The position numbers were made by a program, and so were the translations under genes. From positions 1 through 8,781 of the forward strand of contig CALBTA010000164.1 in the NCBI GenBank assembly GCA_937967755.1: a stretch of DNA of 8,781 nt, in the 5' to 3' direction. Of this stretch, positions 1 through 6,400 are shown in pieces (the stretch's first letter is position 1; every line of letters starts with the position of its first letter). Under the pieces are notes generated by a model. The model had not been told where the DNA came from and did not search any database. It worked only from the letters and a program-made list of their open reading frames with translations. The stretch is from an uncultured Planctomycetaceae bacterium (GTDB lineage: Bacteria > Planctomycetota > Planctomycetia > Pirellulales > Pirellulaceae).

Positions 1-383
1 GGGGCATCGACGCGGCGCGGGCTGCTCAGCGCGATGGCTTCCACGCAAACCGGCTCGTTGTATGGCCCTGCCGCGCGGGCCAATTCCGACGCAGCGAAAA
101 CATGCCAAGACCAATGGTGCCACGCCCCGGCCAGCGCCGCGACCGCCAACAACAACGGCAACGCCGCGATCCGCTGGCGGCGAAGCAACCGAGCCAGCGC
201 CCAAACCGACAGCGCGGCCCAACTGCCAATCCACCACGCTGTGACAGAAACGTCAACAAGAAACCGGTCCGCCACAATCCCCGCCGCCACGGCAGCCGCC
301 ACCGCCGCCAGCGGCTGGCGAAACGCAAACGGTTCGCGGCTTCGCGACAAGGCTTCCAAACGCGCCAACCCGCTGCCCTGCAC
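1..383 (-). CDS. comEC: ComEC/Rec2-family competence protein, N-terminal part (runs off left edge)
   Basis: This is a partial gene: 127 codons are visible from a GTG at 383 down to base 1, with no stop before the window edge. The frame is closed upstream by a TAG at 413-411. Visible features are a basic N-terminus, then three hydrophobic segments at about residues 24-43, 48-67 (beginning AWWIGSW) and 72-88, then the Trp/His-rich stretch AWHHWSWHVF (87-96). A soluble stretch follows, containing PVCVEAIALSSPRRV (111-125). This three-helix-then-soluble layout and the VEAIALSSPRR motif match the N-terminal DUF4131 region of ComEC/Rec2 proteins, which form the inner-membrane channel for single-stranded DNA during natural transformation. 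The competence core and any nuclease domain lie outside the window. The start is uncertain: TTG codons at 368, 359 and 350 are alternatives, and AGGA is only 2 bases from the GTG. The gene is divergent from rpmA. The family call is from recalled resemblance. Confidence 0.72.
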   Translation of the reverse strand, partial: MQGSGLARLEALSRSREPFAFRQPLAAVAAAVAAGIVADRFLVDVSVTAWWIGSWAALSVWALARLLRRQRIAALPLLLAVAALAGAWHHWSWHVFAASELARAAGPYNEPVCVEAIALSSPRRVDA

Positions 384-532
384 TTTCCTGATTGTGCTTG
401 TGAGCGAAGACTAAGCTGGCATTATGGGGGCCGCGTTCACGTGCATCAACCTAACAGAGCAAAGTGGCCGGATACGTTCAAACCGGGTTAGCAAACCGAT
501 CTTACCGGGCGCGACCTCATCCGGTGGTTTGG

Positions 533-542
533 GCCACGTGGC
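533..542. promoter_or_regulatory. Perfect palindrome GCCACGTGGC, possible operator
   Basis: This is a perfect 10-base palindrome with a CACGTG core, about 140 bases upstream of rpmA. A second CACGTG lies at 438-443 in the same spacer. Palindromes of this kind can bind dimeric regulators, but no regulator is identified here and the site could be chance. Confidence 0.25.
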
Positions 543-565
543 TGCGAACAGAGTGCGACAACGCG

Positions 566-589
566 CAACCCGAAGGGTTGTCAGCCCTT
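566..589 (+). other. Two mutually exclusive short hairpins upstream of rpmA
   Basis: CAACCC (566-571) can pair with GGGTTG (575-580) around a GAA loop. AAGGG (573-577) can instead pair with CCCTT (585-589). The two stems share bases and cannot form together. If transcribed, they would be part of an rpmA leader. If the promoter candidate at 588-616 is the true one, they lie upstream of the transcript and have no RNA role. Confidence 0.3.
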
Positions 590-616
590 GCGGCAATCTA
601 CCCTACTGGGTAAATT
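588..616 (+). promoter_or_regulatory. Weak candidate sigma-70 promoter for rpmA
   Basis: TTGCGG at 588-593 and TAAATT at 611-616 are separated by 17 bases. Each matches about four of six consensus positions. Transcription would begin near 623, giving a leader of roughly 60 bases. The assignment is tentative because Planctomycetota promoters are poorly described by the E. coli consensus. Confidence 0.22.
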
Positions 617-680
617 CTACTATTACCAACGCGGGTTTTTTGCGCTAGTTTGCGAAGTCAAGCACTCAACAGGTAAAGCA

Positions 681-935
681 ATGGCACATAAAAAGGGACA
701 AGGCTCCAGCCGGAACGGTCGCGACTCGAACGCTCAGCGGCGCGGCGTGAAGCGGTTTGGCGGGGAAAAGGTGATCGCGGGGAATATCCTCGTCCGCCAG
801 TGCGGCACGAAATGGCACCCGGGCCGCGGTGTCGGGCAGGGTAATGATTACACCTTGTTTGCGCTGGTCGACGGGGTCGTGAAGTTCGACCGCAAGGGTC
901 GCCGGATCAACGTTGTGGAAGCCGAAACAAATTGA
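681..935 (+). CDS. rpmA: Large-subunit ribosomal protein bL27
   Basis: This 84-residue protein has a full-length, typical bL27 sequence. It starts [16 protein letters not shown] and carries [15 protein letters not shown] at 34-48, then [16 protein letters not shown] (50-65). bL27 lies at the peptidyl-transferase centre, where its flexible N-terminus contacts tRNA. The ATG at 681 is chosen because the protein then begins with the conserved MAHKKG, without the cleavable extension of Firmicutes bL27. AGG at 671-673 lies 7 bases upstream. The usual family motif RQRG reads RQCG here (Cys41), which I believe recurs in Planctomycetota but could not check. obg follows after a terminator. rplU, the usual upstream partner, is missing from this locus. 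Confidence 0.97.
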   Translation: MAHKKGQGSSRNGRDSNAQRRGVKRFGGEKVIAGNILVRQCGTKWHPGRGVGQGNDYTLFALVDGVVKFDRKGRRINVVEAETN

Positions 936-959
936 GTGGACGGGTAAGTTCGCACATCA

Positions 960-986
960 ACGGCTCGCCACGCGGGCCGTTTTTTT
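960..986 (+). terminator. Intrinsic terminator between rpmA and obg
   Basis: ACGGCTC (960-966) pairs with GGGCCGT (974-980) with one G-U wobble, and an extra inner G-C pair extends the stem. Seven T residues follow directly (980-986). This is a textbook Rho-independent terminator shape, 25 bases after the rpmA stop and 27 bases before the obg start codon. It should end most rpmA transcripts, leaving obg dependent on read-through or on a promoter overlapping the terminator. Confidence 0.8.
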
Positions 987-1012
987 ATGCCCCTAGTTGG
1001 TTCTAGAAAACC

Positions 1013-2008
1013 ATGTTCGTAGATCGTGTAACCATTGAAGTGCAAGGCGGCCGCGGCGGCGATGGCTGCCTTAGCTTTCGGCGGGAACGTTTCATCCCCC
1101 GCGGTGGGCCCGATGGCGGAGATGGCGGCAACGGCGGCAGCGTGATCTTGAAAGCCAATTCGGGTGTTAACAGTCTTTCCAACTTGGCCCACAAGAAACA
1201 ATGGCGGGCGGAAAAAGGAACGCACGGGAGCGGGTCGAACCGGCATGGCAAACGGGGTCAGGACATCGTTTTGGAAGTTCCGCCCGGAACGGTTGTGACT
1301 GACACCGAAGGCCAGTACGTCATGAAAGATCTGGCCGCCGACGGCGACGAGGTGATCGCGGCCCGCGGAGGCAAAGGTGGGCATGGCAACGTGCGGTTCA
1401 AGTCTTCCACGAACCAGGCCCCGCGCGAACACACCAAAGGCGAAGAAGGCGAGCACCGCCGGCTGACGTTAGAACTTAAGTCGATTGCCGACGTCGGCCT
1501 GATCGGGCTTCCCAACGCTGGGAAAAGCACGCTGCTCAGCCGGTTGTCGCGAGCCCGGCCAGAGATTGCGAATTACCCTTTCACCACCAAGCACCCCAAC
1601 CTGGGCCGCGTGCAAATTGATCGCGACCAGTCGTTCGTCATGGCCGATATTCCCGGCCTGATTGAAGGGGCCCACGAAGGCGTCGGCCTGGGGCACGAGT
1701 TTCTGCGCCACATCGAACGGGCGGGCATCCTCGTTCACTTGGTGGAACCGGTTCCCGTCGACGGTAGCGACCCAATTTCCAACTACCAATCGATCCGCCA
1801 CGAACTGATCGAGTACGGCCATGGCCTGGAAGACCGGCCAGAAATTGTCGCAATCACAAAAGCCGAACTGCCCGAAGCCCCGGAAGTTCGTGACCTGTTG
1901 GCCGAAGAAACTGGCGGCGATGTCCTGCTCATTTCCGCCGTGACGGGTGAAAATCTGAACCGATTGATTGGGGCGATTTCGCAGGAGCTGGCCCGCGAAT
2001 GTGTGTAG
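1013..2008 (+). CDS. obg: GTPase Obg/CgtA, ribosome assembly factor
   Basis: This 331-residue Obg-family GTPase binds the 50S subunit late in its assembly and is linked to stress and cell-cycle control. Residues 1-158 form the glycine-rich Obg fold ([11 protein letters not shown] at 12-22, [14 protein letters not shown] at 31-44, GGKGGHGN at 119-126). The G domain follows: P-loop GLPNAGKST (165-173), switch I YPFTT (188-192), G3 DIPG (212-215) and G5 SAVTG (308-312). The G4 position, normally NKxD, reads TKAE (282-285). There is no C-terminal OCT domain, so the protein is shorter than E. coli ObgE (about 390 residues) or B. subtilis Obg (about 428). The ATG at 1013 gives the conserved FVD start, but no Shine-Dalgarno sequence is visible. 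An intrinsic terminator lies just upstream and a convergent gene ends 39 bases downstream. Confidence 0.97.
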   Translation: MFVDRVTIEVQGGRGGDGCLSFRRERFIPRGGPDGGDGGNGGSVILKANSGVNSLSNLAHKKQWRAEKGTHGSGSNRHGKRGQDIVLEVPPGTVVTDTEGQYVMKDLAADGDEVIAARGGKGGHGNVRFKSSTNQAPREHTKGEEGEHRRLTLELKSIADVGLIGLPNAGKSTLLSRLSRARPEIANYPFTTKHPNLGRVQIDRDQSFVMADIPGLIEGAHEGVGLGHEFLRHIERAGILVHLVEPVPVDGSDPISNYQSIRHELIEYGHGLEDRPEIVAITKAELPEAPEVRDLLAEETGGDVLLISAVTGENLNRLIGAISQELARECV

Positions 2009-2047
2009 CAAGCCGAGCGCACCAGCCAAACGCGCGAGCCTGACGCC

Positions 2048-3307
2048 CTACGTCGACACCAACATCCCGTCGTCACACATCGGCATGGGGCGCGGGGGTT
2101 GAACGATGTCCAGATCGTCACGCTGTTGGGCTTCCTCGAAGTATGCCGTTGAGCATTCTAACTCGGCGACCGTCAGCGTGTCTTGGATCCACATCAACCG
2201 GGCGTCAACCGGTTCGACCAGCCCGATGGTCGATAGCGCCGCCCGCAGCACTTCGCGATCGGTGGGGTAATGGATCGGTACCATCCCTGACGTCGCATGC
2301 CCGCTGGTGATGGCGTTCACCCATGTTGCTTCCTGGTCCATTTGCTCGACCGCCCGGGTCAGACAGAATTCAGACAGCCCGATCCCGCAGGCGTTTCCGT
2401 GTGATTCTTCCGTCAGTCCGCGAATGACGATCCGTTTAATCTTCGGCCACTCGTCAGGCTGAGCCCGGTGGTCGTCGAACTTGCGTCCGACCACATTGGT
2501 ATCCATGCCCGAGCCACTAATGTTCTTTCCGATTTGATCGACGATCAGCACATCCGACTGTTGAAACGGCAGTCGCGGCATCCACTCTTTGGCTTGAATG
2601 AGTAGTTCCTTCTCGCGCGTTTCGAAGTCTTCGGGCGCAACCGCTTCGATCAACGCGGTCTCGTCGTACCCGTTTTCCACGGTAGCGACGCCGCACAAAA
2701 TGTTGCAGCGCGAGAGTACCTCCCGGGCGACGCTGCGAACGATCTGCCCGAAGCTGTGAGTTTGAATCACCTGGTGGTAAATCTTCGCGCCGTCGTGCTT
2801 GCCAAGGCCGATCAACATCATTTTCATCAGCCCGCTTTCGATGTCGCCGGCGAAACCGGTGTGCGGCTTGACCCGTCCGCAGACAACGACGTGATCGGCG
2901 GCAAACGCATGCTTGTCGAAGTACACCGGGAAGCCTTCAGCGGCATCGCAGACCACCACTGTTTCCATTGAAGCCCGAATCGGACAGCCGCAGAACTCTT
3001 CTGTGATGCCGTAGCCTTCGATGATCTCGCGCTGCCCCTGTTCAGTTCCTCCGCCGTGGCTGCCCATCGCAGGCACGATGAACGGCTTTCCACCAAGCGT
3101 TGTCAGGTGATCGACAATTGTCTTGATGATGACGTGGATGTTCGCGATGCCCCGGCTGCCGGCGGTAATGGCCACCGATTGCCCGGGCGCGATGCGCCGG
3201 TTCAACTGCAACTTCGCCAGCGCTGCATGCACTGCTGCCGCCGGGTCAGTCACTTGTGGGCGCGGAAACCGCTGGCGGACACGGAATATCTGGGGCAGTG
3301 CTTCCAT
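2048..3307 (-). CDS. LarA-domain (DUF2088) protein, nickel-dependent racemase-like
   Basis: With the start at 3307 the protein has 419 residues, beginning MEALPQIF. The frame is open to an ATG at 3391, but that ATG overlaps a TATAAT box and the extra 28 residues look non-conserved. LarA of Lactobacillus is a lactate racemase whose nickel-pincer cofactor is held by a Lys and several His residues. Visible candidate equivalents are GSHGGGT (82-88, His84), KPHTGF (147-152, His149), SGLMKM (158-163, Lys162) and GKHDGA (169-174, His171). A conserved-looking block, DQIGKNISGSGMDTN, lies at 257-271. The residue equivalences are my inference from spacing. No larB, larC or larE cofactor genes are adjacent, and members of this branch have no proven substrate that I know of, so lactate racemase activity should not be assumed. 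The gene converges on obg and diverges from the AsmA-like gene. An unrelated DUF362-type function is a less likely alternative. Confidence 0.85.
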   Translation of the reverse strand: MEALPQIFRVRQRFPRPQVTDPAAAVHAALAKLQLNRRIAPGQSVAITAGSRGIANIHVIIKTIVDHLTTLGGKPFIVPAMGSHGGGTEQGQREIIEGYGITEEFCGCPIRASMETVVVCDAAEGFPVYFDKHAFAADHVVVCGRVKPHTGFAGDIESGLMKMMLIGLGKHDGAKIYHQVIQTHSFGQIVRSVAREVLSRCNILCGVATVENGYDETALIEAVAPEDFETREKELLIQAKEWMPRLPFQQSDVLIVDQIGKNISGSGMDTNVVGRKFDDHRAQPDEWPKIKRIVIRGLTEESHGNACGIGLSEFCLTRAVEQMDQEATWVNAITSGHATSGMVPIHYPTDREVLRAALSTIGLVEPVDARLMWIQDTLTVAELECSTAYFEEAQQRDDLDIVQPPRPMPMCDDGMLVST

Positions 3308-3389
3308 ATCAAAGTCGCTCTGGCTGGCGGTGCGGGTAATCCGTAGACTTCTGCGCGCTTGCGCGAGCGCTATTGCCATTCTACCGAAC

Positions 3390-3395
3390 ATTATA
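3390..3395 (-). promoter_or_regulatory. Candidate -10 box for the LarA-domain gene
   Basis: The minus strand reads TATAAT, a perfect -10 consensus, at 3395-3390. No recognisable -35 hexamer lies 16-18 bases upstream and there is no extended -10 TGn. Transcription would begin near 3383, leaving a leader of about 75 bases before the ATG at 3307. The box overlaps the ATG at 3391, which argues against that start. Confidence 0.3.
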
Positions 3396-3462
3396 GCCGC
3401 GCACCTATCGTCGCTATTCGCTGCGCAAAACGTGTTCTTCCGCAGAGTGAACGGCGACCATC

Positions 3463-3467
3463 AAGGA
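3463..3467 (+). promoter_or_regulatory. Shine-Dalgarno-like AAGGA for the AsmA-like gene
   Basis: AAGGA lies 11 bases upstream of the ATG at 3479. It supports this start over the TTG at 3359, which would add 40 residues overlapping the divergent promoter region and place a non-signal-like sequence ahead of the membrane anchor. Confidence 0.5.
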
Positions 3468-3478
3468 TACTCAGCAAT

Positions 3479-6400
3479 ATGTCTGACCGCTCGAACAAAC
3501 GCCGCCGCCCAAAGCGGTTGCGCTGGATCGTTGGGCTTACGCTACTGGCGTTGATCGCCGGTGCGTGGTTCGCCCCAACGATCGTCGCCACCACGTCGCT
3601 GCGGCATGAGATCTTGCCAAGGCTGCTGCCCGAAGCGAAGGCGCAGTTCAGCATTGAATCGGCCTCGCTGGGGTGGTTCTCGCCCGTTCAACTAAGCGGC
3701 ATCGAAGCCCGCGATGCCGATGGCAAGGCCCTCGTGACTGTCGACAGCCTCGCCAGCGAGAAAACGCTATACCACCTGGTGAGCGATTCGGCAAATTTGG
3801 GAAAGTTCACGGTCGTAGGACTGACCGCACATGCTGACGTGCGAGAATTGAACAGCAACTTGGAAGACGCTTTCGGGCCTTCGCTGCAAAACGGCGACGA
3901 AGACACGCCCACGAACGTGCAGGTAGAAATTCGCGATAGTACGATCCATCTCCACGATGCCCTCGCCCGGCGCGATGCGCAGATTAGCATCTCGCAACTT
4001 CAACTGATGCTTGCTCCGGCTTCAGAAATACCTCTGGACGTTGTCGCGCAAGGATCCGTTGGCGACGGAGCGGCCGCCGGAGCCTTCGAGGTTAAAGCCC
4101 AAACGCAGGCCGCCGCCGTCGAAGGACAAGCCGTCGAAACCACTCACGTGCGAGTGGTTTCCGACGGCGTTCCGCTTTCGCCGCTGGCCTGCATGCTTCG
4201 CCGGATCGCCGGTCCAAGCGACATCGCAGGAGCGATTTCTGGTGACGTGAACCTCTCGTTCAGCGACGTGCCGAACTCCCCCGTTCAAATTTCGGGGCAG
4301 GCCAACGGACAGCAAATTCAACTCGCCGCCGCGAAGTGGTTGGGGCAAGACGTGTTTCAGACGTCGGTCGCCTCCTTTGCGGGCGACGTATCGATTGGAT
4401 CGCAACGCGTAATGGCCAAGAATGCCCGGGTGCAACTCGATCATGGGCACGTCACCCTCAACGGATCGATCCCACGTAGCCTGACCGGCGACGTTTCCGC
4501 GTGGCAGGCGCTATCAGTCTTAGCCAACGAAGATTTGCAAGCCGGCGGAGAGGTGAACCTGGCCCAACTCGCGGCCGCTTTGCCCGACACGCTGCGTATA
4601 CGTGAAGACACCAACATCACCGGCGGCAGCCTGACCTTCAACATCGATAGCCGAACCAACAATGGGCTTCGCGCCTGGCAGGTTCAATTGGCGACGACCG
4701 ACATCACCGCCAATTCAGCCGGGAAAGCGATCGTTTGGAACCGTCCGATCGTGTTGCAGGCGGCGGCACACCAAAGTAACGCCGGACCTGTGATCGATCG
4801 TCTGAGTTGCACTTCGGACTTCATCGAAATTACTGGGCAGGGCCATCTGAACGATGCGACGCTCTCCGCCCGGGCCGACTTGACGGAATTGTCTCAACAG
4901 TTGGGACAATTCATCGATACCCAGGGATTGGCGTTAGCCGGTTCGGCACACGGGCAAATGCGGTTTTTGAGAGATGGCCAAAGCCAATGGGTCAACGTCA
5001 GCGGGAAAGCCGAAATGACGAACCTGCAAGCGGTCGTTCCCAGCGTGATGGCGGTGAACGAGCCGCAGCTTTCGCTTAGCCTCGACGCCCGCATTCTCCC
5101 TTCGCCCGACTATTCGGAGTACGGCGTGCAGCAAGGCGCGGTAACGTTGACCGCCGCGGCTGACACCTTGGCGGCCCGGTTCAGCAAGCCGGTAACGCTT
5201 TCGCGAGAGCTAACCGAGCTGCCCCTGCGGATTGACGCCAAAGGCGGAGCCGCCAGTTGGGGCAACCGGCTGAATTGGCTGCTGCCGTTGGATGGCTGGA
5301 ATTTGGAGGGCGACATCTCGCTGGTTGCTGACGTCGAACTGGTGGGCAATGACGTTCGCCTAATCTCTTCGCAGTGCGATCTGAACAATCTGGTGGCAAT
5401 CGGGCACGGGCATAGTTTGCGAGAACAGCAGGCGCAGCTCACCGCGACGGGCAACTGGATCTCGGCGGCGAACAGACTCGACGCGAAGGTCGCTACCGTT
5501 GCGACTACAAGCTGGTCGCTGCGGGGGGACGATGTCGTCATTCAATTCAAGCCGGCGGGCCCGCCCGATGTGAACGCTCGGTTGGCGCTGCGCAGTGATT
5601 TGCGCCGCACCATTGCATCTGTGCGCGAGGCCCGGGCGGCTCCGATCACTGGCGTACGCGGCATCGCCACGGGCGATGTGTTGCTGACGTTCGTCGACGG
5701 CATCGCCACGGCGGATGTCGTTTCGCAGATCGAAAACCTCGTCGTCGAAACGCCCGTCCAGCCGCCGGCAGCCAGCGGCCCAGCAGTTCGCCCCGTCGCA
5801 ACGTCGCGAGCGATGAACACGTTGTGGACCGACCGGCAACTAAAACTCGCGGGCCGAGTGGTGTACCATCCTGCCGCAGACAAGCTACAAATTCCGAAAT
5901 TCGAAGCGGAAACCAACGGTGCGAAACTACTTTGTGCCGGCGAGCTGACGTCGCTTTCGGCTACGCCGTCGGTCAACATCCAAGGCCAGGCCGACTACAA
6001 TCTCGCCGCGCTGGTGCAACGGTTGCAACCGGCGCTCGGCAGCAACATTCAGCTAGTCGGCAGCGATACGGCGAAGTTCGCAGTTCAGGGACCACTCGCG
6101 GTAACCGCGACGGCCGCTGGCGACACTGCGGAAGCGTCCACTGCAGGCGGCAGCGGCACAGCCAACACCGCCCGCGTACCGCCCGACTTGCAGGCTTCGA
6201 CCCAGTTCAAGTGGGAAAGCGCAAAGCTGTATGGGTTGCCGATTGGCGAAGGGGAATTTCATGGGCAACTGCGTAAGGGCATTTTAGATATTAAGCCAAT
6301 TTCGGTCGCGGTTAACGACGGCCGGCTGAATCTGTCGCCGCGGTTCTATCTGAATGAAGCCCCAGCGACGATGACGCTCGACCGTGGACCGCTGTTGGAA

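Larger units (their letters stand above)
384..680. other. Divergent intergenic control region (comEC / rpmA)
   Basis: This 297-base stretch lies between two divergent genes and should hold the promoters of both. No open frame in it looks like a real protein, and there is no bL21 (rplU) gene. Visible elements are CACGTG at 438-443, the 10-base palindrome GCCACGTGGC at 533-542, and a pair of competing hairpins at 566-589. There is also a weak sigma-70-like promoter candidate at 588-616. The T-run at 636-641 has no good stem in front of it. Confidence 0.6.

Noticed and set aside
26..328. A 100-residue arginine- and tryptophan-rich minus-strand frame
   Set aside because: It is out of frame with the ComEC-like coding region on the same strand, and its composition is typical of a shadow frame.
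34..414. Plus-strand frames of 126 and 129 residues near the left edge
   Set aside because: Alanine-, arginine- and proline-rich antisense shadows of the comEC-type gene with no family resemblance.
848..1456. A 202-residue minus-strand frame across rpmA and obg
   Set aside because: It is antisense to two strongly recognised genes and resembles no known protein.
1469..2029. A 186-residue minus-strand frame opposite the obg G domain
   Set aside because: Antisense shadow of a conserved gene in GC-rich DNA.
2009..2047. Bidirectional terminator between the convergent obg and LarA-domain genes
   Set aside because: No stem with a T-run on either strand was found in the 39-base gap.
3359..3478. 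A 40-residue N-terminal extension of the AsmA-like protein from a TTG
   Set aside because: It would sit ahead of the basic region and membrane helix, overlap the divergent gene's promoter, and lacks a ribosome binding site; the ATG at 3479 has AAGGA upstream.
5660..5711. Direct repeat GGCATCGCCACGG, two copies 39 bases apart
   Set aside because: Short, in frame, and explained by a small internal duplication or similar beta-strand sequence in the AsmA-like protein.
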